Positions 17,899 to 26,950 of a DNA stretch of 41,260 nucleotides are shown here, piece by piece (position 1 is the stretch's first letter; each line of letters starts with the position of its first letter). The notes below the pieces were generated by a model. The model was not told where the DNA came from, did not search any database, and saw only the letters and a list, made by a program, of their open reading frames with translations. The stretch is from Stenotrophomonas acidaminiphila. Lineage in GTDB: Bacteria > Pseudomonadota > Gammaproteobacteria > Xanthomonadales > Xanthomonadaceae. Made by a program: the position numbers and the translations under genes. The stretch covers positions 1 through 41,260 of the forward strand of contig NZ_LDJO01000029.1 of the NCBI RefSeq assembly GCF_001431595.1, given 5' to 3'.

Positions 17899-18158
17899 GA
17901 AGGGTTCCGGGAACGGGCGGGACGGACGGGCGCGCGTAGTGTAGTGCCGGCGTTTTGCCGGGGACACCACGCTTTTTCACGAAAGAACGTCCTGTTCGAC
18001 GGCCCCCTGGGCTGGAAGCGCGCGGCAGCCGTGCCCGGCGCGGGCGAAGCCCCCCTGGAGTCCAAGGGGGCCGGCCAGAGGCACGGGCGACGCGCGGAAA
18101 GGGGGCCATGGCCCCGGGGTTGCCCTGCGGCTCCCGGGGAACCGTGCGAACGCGTGGT
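17899..18158 (-). other. potF-potG intergenic region with GC-rich hairpins
   Basis: This 260-base gap lies inside the pot operon and holds no convincing gene. It contains the perfect palindrome GGGGCCATGGCCCC at 18102-18115; read on the minus strand it is followed by CTTTCC. A second stem, CCCCCT/AGGGGG, is at 18051-18070. Such structures after a periplasmic binding-protein gene often stabilise its mRNA or cut read-through, making the binding protein more abundant than the transporter. The potG promoter could also lie here. The structures are seen; the effect is inferred. Confidence 0.5.
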
Positions 18159-19286
18159 TCAGCGCCCGGTCTTGATCTCGGTCCAGAGCCGGGTATAGAG
18201 CTTGTCCACTTCCGGCGGGTTGATCGCGTAGGTGAACATCTTCGCCGCCACGTCCTGCGGCGGATAGATGGTGCGGTCCTCGCGGATCGCCGCGTCCACC
18301 AGCGGCGTGGCCGACTTCACCGGGTTGGCGTAGTGGGTGACGTTGGTGTTGTTGGCGGCCACCTGCGGCTCGAGCAGGTAGTTGATGAACGCATAGGCGT
18401 TCTCCGGGTGCTTGGCATCCTTCGGGATGGCCAGCATGTCGAACCACTGCGGCGCGCCTTCCTTCGGGATCGAATAGGCCACTTCCACGCCGTTGCCGGC
18501 CTCCTCGGCGCGGTCGCGGGCCTGGATGATGTCGCCCGACCAGCCCACCACCAGGCAGGTGCTGCCATTGGCCAGCGAACCGACGTACTGGCTGGAGTGA
18601 AAGTTCTGCACGTACGGGCGGATGCTCTTGAGCAGGTCCGCGGCCTTCTGGATGGTGGCCGGATCGGTGCTGTGCGGGTCCTGGCCCAGGTAGTGCAGCG
18701 CGATCGGAATCATGTCCGCCGGGGTGTCGAGGATGGTGACCCCGCAGTCCTTCATCCTGGCGATGTTCTCCGGCTTGAACACCAGGTCCCAGCTGCCGGC
18801 GATGTCGGTGCTGCCGCCGAAGCGCTCCTTGAGCTTGGCCACGTTGTAGCCGATGCCGGTGGTGCCCATCATGTACGGCACGCCGTATTTGTTCTCCGGG
18901 TCCTGGCCGGCGATGCGCGCCATCACCTCCGGGTCGAGGTTGGCCAGGTTCGGGATCTTGCTCTTGTCCAGCGGCAGGAACACCCCGGCCTGGATCTGGC
19001 GGCCGAAGAAGTTCAGCGTCGGCACCACGATGTCGTAGCCGCTGTCGCCGGTCAGCAGCTTGGTCTCGACCATCTCGTCGCTGTCGAACACATCGTAGGC
19101 GACCTTGATGCCGGTCGCCTTCTCGAAGTTCGGGATGGTGTCCTCGGCGATGTAATCCGAGTAGTTGTAGACGTTGAGGACCTTGGCCTCGCCACCGGCG
19201 TCGGCGGTCTGGGCGCCCTGCTCCTTGCCACCACAGGCGGCAAGCAGGGACAGGGCGACGCCAGCGGTCAGGATGCGCAGATTCAT
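18159..19286 (-). CDS. potF: Polyamine-binding periplasmic protein PotF
   Basis: This extracytoplasmic solute-binding protein delivers putrescine or spermidine to PotGHI. From ATG 19286 (MNLRILTAG, 375 aa) it has a signal sequence with lipobox LAAC near residue 20, so it may be lipid-anchored, unlike E. coli PotF. The mature start VLNVYNYSDYIAEDTI is characteristic of PotD/PotF. Aromatic and acidic residues that bind polyamines are expected in this family; individual contacts were not verified. The longer frame to 19511 is an artefact. It lies 140 bases downstream of the puuA-like gene on the same strand. Confidence 0.94.
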   Translation of the reverse strand: MNLRILTAGVALSLLAACGGKEQGAQTADAGGEAKVLNVYNYSDYIAEDTIPNFEKATGIKVAYDVFDSDEMVETKLLTGDSGYDIVVPTLNFFGRQIQAGVFLPLDKSKIPNLANLDPEVMARIAGQDPENKYGVPYMMGTTGIGYNVAKLKERFGGSTDIAGSWDLVFKPENIARMKDCGVTILDTPADMIPIALHYLGQDPHSTDPATIQKAADLLKSIRPYVQNFHSSQYVGSLANGSTCLVVGWSGDIIQARDRAEEAGNGVEVAYSIPKEGAPQWFDMLAIPKDAKHPENAYAFINYLLEPQVAANNTNVTHYANPVKSATPLVDAAIREDRTIYPPQDVAAKMFTYAINPPEVDKLYTRLWTEIKTGR

Positions 19287-19351
19287 GGGTTCTCCAGTGT
19301 GATCCGGGAGGGGGCCGGCTGCACCGGCGGGACGGGCCATTGTCCCACGAA

Positions 19352-19379
19352 GCACCGGGCGGAGCGACGCCGCCCGTGC
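19352..19379 (-). terminator. Stem-loop between puuA-like gene and potF
   Basis: GCAC-C-GGGCGG pairs with CCGCCC-GTGC, one bulged C aside, around a loop of about 7 bases. It lies between the puuA-like stop (19426) and the potF start (19286). No T-rich tail is visible, so it could be a weak terminator, an attenuator or an RNA-stability element. Confidence 0.4.
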
Positions 19380-19425
19380 CGCCTTCACGCGGCCGCGGCG
19401 GCCGGAACGCGCGCCTGGCGGGCGT

Positions 19426-20817
19426 TCACACGTTGAGCAGCAGGAACTCGCGCTCCCAGGAACTGATGACCCGGAAAAAGGTCTCGTACTCCTTGCGCTT
19501 GACCGAGACATAGGCCCGGCAGAAGCGGCGACCGAGCAGTTCCTGCAGCGGCTCGCAGCCTTCCAGCCCGTCCAGCGCCTCGCCCAGCGAGCGCGGCAGC
19601 GCGTAACCGGGCGCCTTGGCGTTGCCGGCCACCGGCGCGGTCGGGGTGAGTTTCTCGCGGATGCCGAGCAGGCCGCAGGCCAGGGTCGCGGCCATCGCCA
19701 GGTAGGGGTTGGCGTCGGAGCCGGCGAAACGGCTTTCCACGCGGCTGTTCTCCAGGCTGTCGATCGGCACGCGCAGGCCGCAGGTGCGGTTGTCGAAGCC
19801 CCACTCCACGTTGCTCGGCGACACCTCGCCGAACACCAGCCGGCGGTAGGAATTCACGTTCGGGGCGAAGAACGCCATCGCCATAGGCACGTACTTCTGC
19901 AACCCGCCCAGGTACTGCATGAACAGCGCGCTGTACTCGCCCTCGCCGTCGCCTGCGAACACGTTGGCGCCGTCGCGGATGCGCAGCAGGCTCTGGTGGA
20001 TGTGCATCGCGCTGCCCGGCTCGTTCTCCATCGGCTTGGCCAGGAAGGTGGCGTACACCCCGTGGCGCAGCGCCGCCTCGCGCATGGTGCGCTTGAACAG
20101 GAACACCTGGTCGGCCAGCGCCATGGCATCGGCGTGGGTGAAGTTCACCTCCAGCTGCGCCGCGCCGGATTCGTGGATCAGCGTGTCCACGTCCAGCTGC
20201 ATCGCATCGCAGTAGTCGTACATCAGGTCGAGGATCGGGTCGAACTCGTTGACCGCGTCGATCGAATACGACTGGCGCGCGGTCTCCGGGCGCCCGGAAC
20301 GGCCGGCCGGCGGCAGCAGCGGGAAGTCCGGGTCGGTGTTCTTCTGCACCAGGAAGAACTCCACCTCCGGCGCGACGATCGGCTTCAGCCCCAGTTCCTC
20401 GTAGGCGGCCAGCACCCGCCGCAGCACGTTGCGCGGCGCCAGTTCGTGCGGCTGCCCATTGCGGGTGTAGCAGTCATGGATGACCTGCGCGGTCGGGTCG
20501 GTCGCCCACGGCACCATGCGCACCGTGTCCGGGTCCGGGCGCAGCACCATGTCCGAATCGGCCGGCGCCACCAGTTCGTAGTAGTCATCGGGCGAGTCGC
20601 CGGTGACGGTGGTGGCGAAGATGCCCTCGGGCAGGCGCGTGCCGTAGTCGTGCGAGAACTTGTCCGCCGGGATGATCTTGCCGCGCGCGTTGCCGGTGAT
20701 GTCCGGCACCAGGCACTCGACCTCGGTGATGTTGCGCTGCTTGAGCCAGCGCAGCAGGGTGCTGTCTTCCTGCACGACGGCGGGCTTGCGGGGGCGGGAA
20801 CGGGGACGGGAGCTCAT
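19426..20817 (-). CDS. puuA: Glutamine synthetase-family protein, probable gamma-glutamylputrescine synthetase
   Basis: This is a 463-aa enzyme of the glutamine synthetase superfamily, expected to ligate glutamate to putrescine with ATP, the first step of the Puu pathway. Visible family elements are the metal/glutamate region APEVEFFLVQ (about residues 146-155), the MHIHQSLL segment, NSYRRLV and the ENSRVESRFAGSDANPYL region near residue 360. It is adjacent to polyamine transport genes and divergent from a FAD oxidase, which supports PuuA over true glutamine synthetase. A related spermidine or other amine specificity remains possible. Confidence 0.87.
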   Translation of the reverse strand: MSSRPRSRPRKPAVVQEDSTLLRWLKQRNITEVECLVPDITGNARGKIIPADKFSHDYGTRLPEGIFATTVTGDSPDDYYELVAPADSDMVLRPDPDTVRMVPWATDPTAQVIHDCYTRNGQPHELAPRNVLRRVLAAYEELGLKPIVAPEVEFFLVQKNTDPDFPLLPPAGRSGRPETARQSYSIDAVNEFDPILDLMYDYCDAMQLDVDTLIHESGAAQLEVNFTHADAMALADQVFLFKRTMREAALRHGVYATFLAKPMENEPGSAMHIHQSLLRIRDGANVFAGDGEGEYSALFMQYLGGLQKYVPMAMAFFAPNVNSYRRLVFGEVSPSNVEWGFDNRTCGLRVPIDSLENSRVESRFAGSDANPYLAMAATLACGLLGIREKLTPTAPVAGNAKAPGYALPRSLGEALDGLEGCEPLQELLGRRFCRAYVSVKRKEYETFFRVISSWEREFLLLNV

Positions 20818-20983
20818 GACGGTTCGGCTTCGGTGGCATGACAGGCGCCCGCCACCGGTCTGTATGCCCTGCCCCGGTGGACAGGCCTGCTGGCACGCTA
20901 CTGCCGCGCCGGCGTTTAGGCAACCGCATGCCGCCGTGCCCAGCGCTGCCGGGACACGTAGACTGCACTGCCCGCCCGCTTCG
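20818..20983. promoter_or_regulatory. Divergent promoter region between puuA- and puuB-like genes
   Basis: This 166-base region separates divergent polyamine genes and should hold both promoters. A -10-like TAGACT lies at 20959-20964 on the plus strand, about 20 bases before the oxidase ATG. No convincing -35 or clear operator palindrome was found. Confidence 0.4.
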
Positions 20984-22285
20984 ATGCGCCTGATGCCCGA
21001 CGCCGCCGCCCGGCCCGACTATCCGCCCAGCTGGTATGCGGCCAGCCTGCCGCCGCTGGCGCCGCGCGCGCCGCTGCGCGGCCACGCGCGCGCCGACGTG
21101 GCGGTACTGGGCGCGGGCTATACCGGACTGACCGCCGCCCTGGCCCTGGCCGAAAAGGGCTACCGGGTGACCGTACTGGAGGCCGAACGGGTCGGCTGGG
21201 GCGCCTCCGGCCGCAATGGCGGGCAGGCACTGGTCGGCTATGGCTGCGACCTGCATACGCTGGAATCGCTGCTCGGCCATGACGATGCGCGGCTGCTGTT
21301 CGAATTCTCGCGCGAGGGCGTGCGCCGGCTCAGGCAACGCATCGCGCGGCACGGCATCGACTGCGACTGGCGCGATGGCCATGCCAGCGTGCCGATCCGC
21401 AGCCGCCAGGAGCGGGCGCTGCGCGCGGACATGGAAACCCTGGCGCGGCGCTACGACTACCCGCTGCAGTGGTGGGACCGCGCGCAGTTGCGCCAGGTAC
21501 TGGCCAGCGACCGCTACCGCGGCGCGCTGTACGACCCGGGCAGCGGCCACCTGCACCCGTTGGCGTATGCGCAGGGGCTGGCGCGCGCGGCCGAGGCGGC
21601 CGGCGCCACCGTGCACGAGCATTCGCCGGTGCAGCGCCTGGAGCGTGGCGCGCGCCCGCTGCTGCATACCGCGCAGGGCAAGGTCGAGGCCGACTTCGTG
21701 GTGCTGGCCGGCAATGCCTGGCTGCAGGGCATCGCGCCGGAACTGGAAACCCGGATGATGCCGGTCGGCACCTATATCGGCGCGACCGCACCGCTCGGCG
21801 CCGAACGCGCGCGCGCACTGATCGGCAACGACATGGCCGTGGCCGACGTGAACTGGGCGCTGGACTATTTCCGCCTCAGCCGCGACCACCGGCTGCTGTT
21901 CGGTGGCCAGGCCAGCTATTCGGCGCTGCCGCCGCCGGGCCTGCGCGGGGCGATGACCCGGCGCATGCGCGCGGTGTTCCCGCAGCTGGCCGACGTGGAA
22001 CTGGAATACGTCTGGGGCGGCTACATCGACATCACCCGCAACCGCGCCCCGCACTGGGGCCGGCTCACCCCCAACATCTACTTCGCGCAGGGCTTCTCCG
22101 GCCACGGCGTGGCCAGCACCGGCCTGGCCGGCGATGTCATCGCCGAGGCCATCGCCGGGCAGGCGCAGCGGCTGGACGTGTTCGAACGGATCGCGCACCA
22201 CCGCTTTCCCGGCGGCACCGCGCTGCGCCGCCCGCTGCTGGTGGCGGCGATGTCCTGGTACAAGCTGCGCGACCTGCTGTGGTGA
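20984..22285 (+). CDS. puuB: FAD-dependent oxidoreductase, probable gamma-glutamylputrescine oxidase
   Basis: This is a DAO-family flavoprotein of 433 aa. The Rossmann dinucleotide motif is at the N-terminus (VAVLGAGYTGLTAALALAEKG, about residues 34-54), followed by GASGRNGGQ. The C-terminal flavin region contains PNIYFAQGFSGHGVA. It should oxidise gamma-glutamylputrescine to the aldehyde, releasing H2O2. ATG 20984 or 20993 fits the domain start; the longer open frame from 20660 crosses the puuA-like gene and was rejected. Divergence from puuA supports the pathway assignment. Confidence 0.88.
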   Translation: MRLMPDAAARPDYPPSWYAASLPPLAPRAPLRGHARADVAVLGAGYTGLTAALALAEKGYRVTVLEAERVGWGASGRNGGQALVGYGCDLHTLESLLGHDDARLLFEFSREGVRRLRQRIARHGIDCDWRDGHASVPIRSRQERALRADMETLARRYDYPLQWWDRAQLRQVLASDRYRGALYDPGSGHLHPLAYAQGLARAAEAAGATVHEHSPVQRLERGARPLLHTAQGKVEADFVVLAGNAWLQGIAPELETRMMPVGTYIGATAPLGAERARALIGNDMAVADVNWALDYFRLSRDHRLLFGGQASYSALPPPGLRGAMTRRMRAVFPQLADVELEYVWGGYIDITRNRAPHWGRLTPNIYFAQGFSGHGVASTGLAGDVIAEAIAGQAQRLDVFERIAHHRFPGGTALRRPLLVAAMSWYKLRDLLW

Positions 22286-22331
22286 GCGGCCGGCCGCGCG
22301 GCCGGGCCGTGTCCGCTGCCCGGCGCCGCGC

Positions 22332-23588
22332 TCAGGCGTCGTTGTCCCCGGCGTCGTGCCACAGCTCGTGCGCGTCGACGCGGATGAGCAGGGCCGCCTC
22401 CAGCGCATTGGCACGGGCGTCGGATTCGGCCAGCGCGCTTTCCTGCTCTTGGCGCTGCGCGGCGATCAGCTCGGCGATCCCGGCCTCGCCCAGCGCATAG
22501 GCGCGACGGACCTTGGCGGTGCTGGCACGCACCGCCTCCAGCGCCTGGCGGCTGTCGCGCCACAACCGCCAGGCAGCATCGGCGTGGCGCACGGTCTGTT
22601 CGGCCTCGCGCTGGATCATGCGCCGCATGCTCTCGGCCATGGCACTGCCGGCCTCGGCACTGGCGCGTTGCGCGTCGGCAGTGGCCGAACGCGCCGCGCC
22701 GCCGAACGGAATGCTGACCACCACCCCGAGCGAGCGTTCCTCGCCACCGCGCTCGTCCAGCCAGCGCAGGCCCACACTGGGATCCGGCCGGCGCTCGGCG
22801 CGGGCGCGCAGGGCCGCACGGTCCAGCCGCTCGGCCTCGCGCTCGGCGGCGCCGATCTCGTGGCTGCGGCTGACGATATGGTCGATGTGCAGTTGCGCAC
22901 CCGCATCATCGGCGACCGGTTCCGGCAGCGCCGGCGCGCGCCCGGGCAACGGGATCGAGGGAAACGTGGTGCGCAGGGCGATGCGCGCGGCCTCGCAGCG
23001 TGCCGCCGCCGCGGTCGCCTGTGCATGGGCCTGCGACAACGCGGCCTGCGCGCTGTCGAGGTCGCGCCGGGCGGCATCGCCGGCGGTGACGCGGCGGGCG
23101 ATGGCGTCGCGGTCGCGCTGCACCAGCTCCAGCTGCGCCTGTGCCTGGGCCACCCCGCCTTCGGCCCGCAGCCACTCCATCCACTGCGCCAGCAGCAGGC
23201 GCGCGGCCTGGTGCTCGGCATCAGCCAGCTGCAGGCCGGCGACCTCGCGGCCCAGCCGCCCGAGCTCGCGATCCAGCCGCGCCTTGCCCGGCAGCCGCAC
23301 GCCACGGGTGAGCTGCGCTTCGTACTCGCGGTAGTCCAGGCCGCCGTGCACGCGCCGCTGCTGCGACATCAGGCTCAGGGTCGGCTCGTGCGCACCGGCC
23401 GCCAGCCCGCGCGCCTCGGCCTCGGCACGGCGGGCGCCGGCCGCGGCGGCCTGCACCTGCGGATGCGCGGCGATGGCCTGCAGGACCAGCGTCTCCGGCG
23501 GCAGGTAGCCGGCATCGGTGGCGGCCGGTGCCACGCCGGGCAGGGCCAGGCACGCGGCCAGCGCCAGGGTCGAGCGCAGGCGTCTCAT
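22332..23588 (-). CDS. TolC-family outer-membrane channel of the metal efflux system (CzcC/CusC-like)
   Basis: This is the outer-membrane component of the tripartite RND efflux complex. From ATG 23588 (418 aa) a signal peptide (LRSTLALAACLALPGVAPAA) precedes two long alpha-helical repeats rich in Ala, Arg and Glu, as in the OEP family. The central SIPFGGAARS stretch is typical of CzcC-type proteins. The start overlaps the stop of the DUF3240 gene by 4 bases (23585-23588). It is the last gene of the operon on the minus strand and is convergent with the puuB-like gene. Confidence 0.9.
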   Translation of the reverse strand: MRRLRSTLALAACLALPGVAPAATDAGYLPPETLVLQAIAAHPQVQAAAAGARRAEAEARGLAAGAHEPTLSLMSQQRRVHGGLDYREYEAQLTRGVRLPGKARLDRELGRLGREVAGLQLADAEHQAARLLLAQWMEWLRAEGGVAQAQAQLELVQRDRDAIARRVTAGDAARRDLDSAQAALSQAHAQATAAAARCEAARIALRTTFPSIPLPGRAPALPEPVADDAGAQLHIDHIVSRSHEIGAAEREAERLDRAALRARAERRPDPSVGLRWLDERGGEERSLGVVVSIPFGGAARSATADAQRASAEAGSAMAESMRRMIQREAEQTVRHADAAWRLWRDSRQALEAVRASTAKVRRAYALGEAGIAELIAAQRQEQESALAESDARANALEAALLIRVDAHELWHDAGDNDA

Positions 23589-23887
23589 GCCAGCCTCCCG
23601 AAGCGTTCGACGATCTCGCTCCACCAGCGGATGTCGGCGCCGGGCAGGCGCTGGCGCAGTCCGTCCAGCACGTCGTCCACGCGCTCGGCCGGCAGCACCA
23701 GCCAGGCCATGTCGCGGGCGACGCGGCCGCGCACACGCTCGCGGCTGCTGGCCTTGTCGAAGCTGCTGCCATGGCCTTCGCCATGCAGCGTGGTGAAACC
23801 GGGCAGGTCGGGCATGTCGAGCAGCGCGGCGATCACCGCGTCCTCCAGTATGGGAGAGAAAACCAGGTTCAGGCGACGCAGTTCCAT
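23585..23887 (-). CDS. DUF3240 family protein of the metal efflux operon
   Basis: This small soluble protein (100 aa, MELRRLNLVF to ERFGRLA) matches the DUF3240 type often encoded with CzcA/CusA-like pumps. It contains HGEGHGSSFDKASSRERVRGR, which could contribute metal or regulatory contacts, and a PII-like alpha/beta pattern. Its ATG overlaps the pump stop and its TGA overlaps the TolC-family ATG, so all three are coupled. The function is unknown; a cytoplasmic accessory or sensing role is a guess. Confidence 0.85.
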   Translation of the reverse strand: MELRRLNLVFSPILEDAVIAALLDMPDLPGFTTLHGEGHGSSFDKASSRERVRGRVARDMAWLVLPAERVDDVLDGLRQRLPGADIRWWSEIVERFGRLA

Positions 23888-26800
23888 CAACGGGCTCCGA
23901 AGCGGCGGAACAGGACCGGCAGCAGCAACAGCGTCAGTGCGGTCGAACTGACCAGCCCGCCGATCACCACGATCGCCAGCGGGCGCTGGATCTCCGAGCC
24001 GGGGCCGCTGGCGAACAGCAGCGGCACCAGCCCCAGGCCGGTGATGCTGGCGGTCATCAGCACCGGGCGCAGGCGCCGCCGCGCGCCTTCGCGCACCACC
24101 GTCGCCATGGCCATGCCGGTGGCGGACAACTGGTTGAAATGCTCGACCAGCACCAGGCCGTTGAGCACCGCGATGCCGAGCAGGGCGATGAAGCCGATCG
24201 AGGCCGGCACCGACAGGTATTGCCCGGTCAGCCACAGCGCGAGCACGCCACCGACCATCGCGAACGGCACGTTGCCCAGTACCAGCAGCGCCTGCCGCAT
24301 CGAACCGAAGGTGGAGAACAGGACCAGGAAGATCAGGCCGATGGCCACCGGCACGACCATGCCCAGGCGCGCGGCGGCACGCTGCTGGTTCTCGAACTGG
24401 CCGCCCCAGACGATGCGGTAGCCTTCGGGCAACGGCACCTCGCCGGCGACCCGGGTACGCGCCTCCTCGACGAAGCCGACCAGGTCGCGGCCGTCGACAT
24501 TGGCCTGCACCAGGGCGAAGCGCGAGCCGTTCTCGCGGCGCACCGCCACCGGGCCGGTGCTGCGCTCGATCTGCGCCAGCGCCGACAGCGGCACCTCGCC
24601 GGCGCCATCGCCGCGCGCCAGCAGCAGCCGCTCGAAGCGCGCCGGGTCCTGCTGCACGCCGGCATCCCCGCGCACCAGCACCGGGATGCGCCGGTCCGGT
24701 GCGATCACGGTGCCAGCCGGCAGGCCCTCGATCTGCGCGCGCAGTTCGTCCTGCACGTCGGCCACGGCCAGGCCGGCGCGGCCGGCGGCCTGGGCATCGA
24801 TCTGCAGGCGCAGGTATTCCACGCCCTCGGCGGTCTGCGCCAGCACGTCCTGCGCGCCGGCCACGTCCTGCAGCACCTGCGCGATGCGCGTGCCGAGCTG
24901 GTTGACGGTGGCCAGCTCCGGCCCGAACACCTTGACCGCGACGTCGCCACGGCTGCCGGTGAGCATCTCGCTGACCCGCATCTCGATCGGCTGGGTGAAG
25001 CCATAGCCGACGCCCGGGAAATCCTCCAGCACGGTGCGGATCTGGTCGGCCAGCCATTCCTTGTCCGGCTTGCGCCACTGCGCCTTGGGCTTGAGCTCCA
25101 GGAACACGTCGCTCTCGTTCAGGCCCATCGGGTCCAGGCCGAGTTCGTCCGACCCCACCCGCGCGATCACGTGCAGGATCTCCGGCACCCGCGCCTTAAG
25201 TGCCCGTTCCACCGCCAGGTCCTGTTCGACGCTGCTTTCGATGCCGATCGACGGCAGCTTGGCCAGCTGCACCAGCAGGTCGCCCTCGTCCATCGTCGGC
25301 AGGAATGTCTTGCCGACGCCGAACCACGCCGCCACGCCCAGCAGCAGCGCCGCGCCGGCACCGATCGCCACGCGGCGCGGCCGCGCCAGCGCGCCGTCGA
25401 GCAGCGGCATGTACAGGGCATCGAGCTTGCGCATCAGCCACGGCTCGCTGTGGGCGCGTTCGCGCAGCAGCAGCGAGGCCAGCACCGGGATCACCGTCAG
25501 CGACAGCAGCAGCGAGCCGGCCAGTGCGAACACGATGGTCAGCGCCACCGGGCCGAACAGCTTGCCCTCCAGCCCTTCCAGCGTCAGCAGCGGCAGGAAC
25601 ACCAGACAGATGATGAGGATGCCCGATGCCACCGGCGCGGCCACTTCGCGCACCGCGGCGAACACCCGGTGCAGGCGCGGCAGGCCCGCGCCGGACGCAT
25701 CGGGGTCGAGCCGGCTGACGGTGTTCTCCACCACCACCACCGCCGCATCGACCAGCATGCCGATGGCGATCGCCAGCCCGCCCAGGCTCATCAGGTTCGC
25801 GCTCATGCCGAACGCGCGCATCATCAGGAACGTGAGCAGTGCCGCGAACGGCAAGGTCAGCGCCACCACCAGCGCCGCGCGCAGCTCGCCCAGGAACAGC
25901 AGCAGCAGCACCACCACCAGCACGGTGGCCTCGAGCAGAGCCTTGGTGACGGTACCGACGGCGCGGTCGATCAGCGCGCTGCGGTCATAGAACGGCTCCA
26001 CCCGCACCCCGGCCGGCAGTTGCGGCGCCAGTTCGGCCAGGCGCGCGCGCACCGCGCTGACCACCGCGCCGGCATCGGCGCCGCGCAGGCCGACCACGAT
26101 GCCCTGCACCGCCTCGCCCTGGCCGTCGCGGGTGACCGCGCCATAGCGGGTCATCCCGGCCATGCGCACCTGGGCCACGTCGCCGACCCGCAGGGTGATG
26201 CCGTCCTGCACCTTCAATACGATCCGGCGCAGATCCTCCAGCCCGCGCACCGCGCCCTCGGCGCGGACCACCAGCGCTTCCTCGCCGTCGCCGAGGCGGC
26301 CGGAGCCGTCGTTGCGGTTGTTGCGCTCCAGCGCGTCGGCCAGGTCGCGGAAATGCAGGCCGGCGGCCGACAGCGCGGCGCGGTCGGGCACGACCACGTA
26401 GCTGCTCACCTCGCCGCCGAGCGCGTTCACGTCGGCCACGCCGGGGATGGTGCGCAGCGCCGGGCGGATCACCCAGTCCAGCAGCGCGCGGCGCTCGGCA
26501 AGCTCCAGGTCGCCGCCCTCGATGGTGAACATGAAAAGATCGGACAGCGGCGTGGCGATCGGTGCCAGCCCGCCGCCGACGCCGTCCGGCAGCACGACGT
26601 TGCCGAAGCGCTCGGCAACCTGCTGCCGCGCCCAGTAGATGTCGGTGCCTTCGGCGAAGTCCAGGGTGATGTCGGCGATGGCGTACTTGGCGGTGGAGCG
26701 CAGCATCGTGCCGTTGGGCAGGCCGAGCAGCTCCAGCTCCAGCGGCGCGACGACGCGGCTCTCCACTTCCTCCGGGGTCATCCCCGGCGCCTTCAGGATC

Positions 26801-26946
26801 AGCTTGACCTGGGTCGGCGCGATGTCCGGGTAGGCATCCACCGGCAGTTTCAGGAACGCCAGCGCGCCGGCCAGCGCCAGCCCCGCGGCGGCCACCAGCA
26901 CCAGCACCCGCTGGGTCAGGGAGAATTCGACCAGGCGTCCGAGCAT
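23887..26946 (-). CDS. Heavy-metal efflux RND pump (CzcA/CusA family)
   Basis: This is a 1019-aa inner-membrane proton/metal antiporter of the HME-RND type, with two sets of large periplasmic loops and about 12 membrane helices. The helix-4 motif AIAIGMLVDAAVVVVEN (residues 392-408) has the AxGxxxDAAxxxxEN form associated with Cu+/Ag+ exporters. The periplasmic porter segments (LGLDPMGLNESD, MRVSEMLTGSRGDVAVKVFG) instead look like the CzcA/divalent side. Metal specificity is therefore unresolved. It follows the fusion-protein gene by 4 bases and overlaps the DUF3240 gene start. Confidence 0.94.
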   Translation of the reverse strand: MLGRLVEFSLTQRVLVLVAAAGLALAGALAFLKLPVDAYPDIAPTQVKLILKAPGMTPEEVESRVVAPLELELLGLPNGTMLRSTAKYAIADITLDFAEGTDIYWARQQVAERFGNVVLPDGVGGGLAPIATPLSDLFMFTIEGGDLELAERRALLDWVIRPALRTIPGVADVNALGGEVSSYVVVPDRAALSAAGLHFRDLADALERNNRNDGSGRLGDGEEALVVRAEGAVRGLEDLRRIVLKVQDGITLRVGDVAQVRMAGMTRYGAVTRDGQGEAVQGIVVGLRGADAGAVVSAVRARLAELAPQLPAGVRVEPFYDRSALIDRAVGTVTKALLEATVLVVVLLLLFLGELRAALVVALTLPFAALLTFLMMRAFGMSANLMSLGGLAIAIGMLVDAAVVVVENTVSRLDPDASGAGLPRLHRVFAAVREVAAPVASGILIICLVFLPLLTLEGLEGKLFGPVALTIVFALAGSLLLSLTVIPVLASLLLRERAHSEPWLMRKLDALYMPLLDGALARPRRVAIGAGAALLLGVAAWFGVGKTFLPTMDEGDLLVQLAKLPSIGIESSVEQDLAVERALKARVPEILHVIARVGSDELGLDPMGLNESDVFLELKPKAQWRKPDKEWLADQIRTVLEDFPGVGYGFTQPIEMRVSEMLTGSRGDVAVKVFGPELATVNQLGTRIAQVLQDVAGAQDVLAQTAEGVEYLRLQIDAQAAGRAGLAVADVQDELRAQIEGLPAGTVIAPDRRIPVLVRGDAGVQQDPARFERLLLARGDGAGEVPLSALAQIERSTGPVAVRRENGSRFALVQANVDGRDLVGFVEEARTRVAGEVPLPEGYRIVWGGQFENQQRAAARLGMVVPVAIGLIFLVLFSTFGSMRQALLVLGNVPFAMVGGVLALWLTGQYLSVPASIGFIALLGIAVLNGLVLVEHFNQLSATGMAMATVVREGARRRLRPVLMTASITGLGLVPLLFASGPGSEIQRPLAIVVIGGLVSSTALTLLLLPVLFRRFGAR

Positions 26947-26950
26947 CGGC

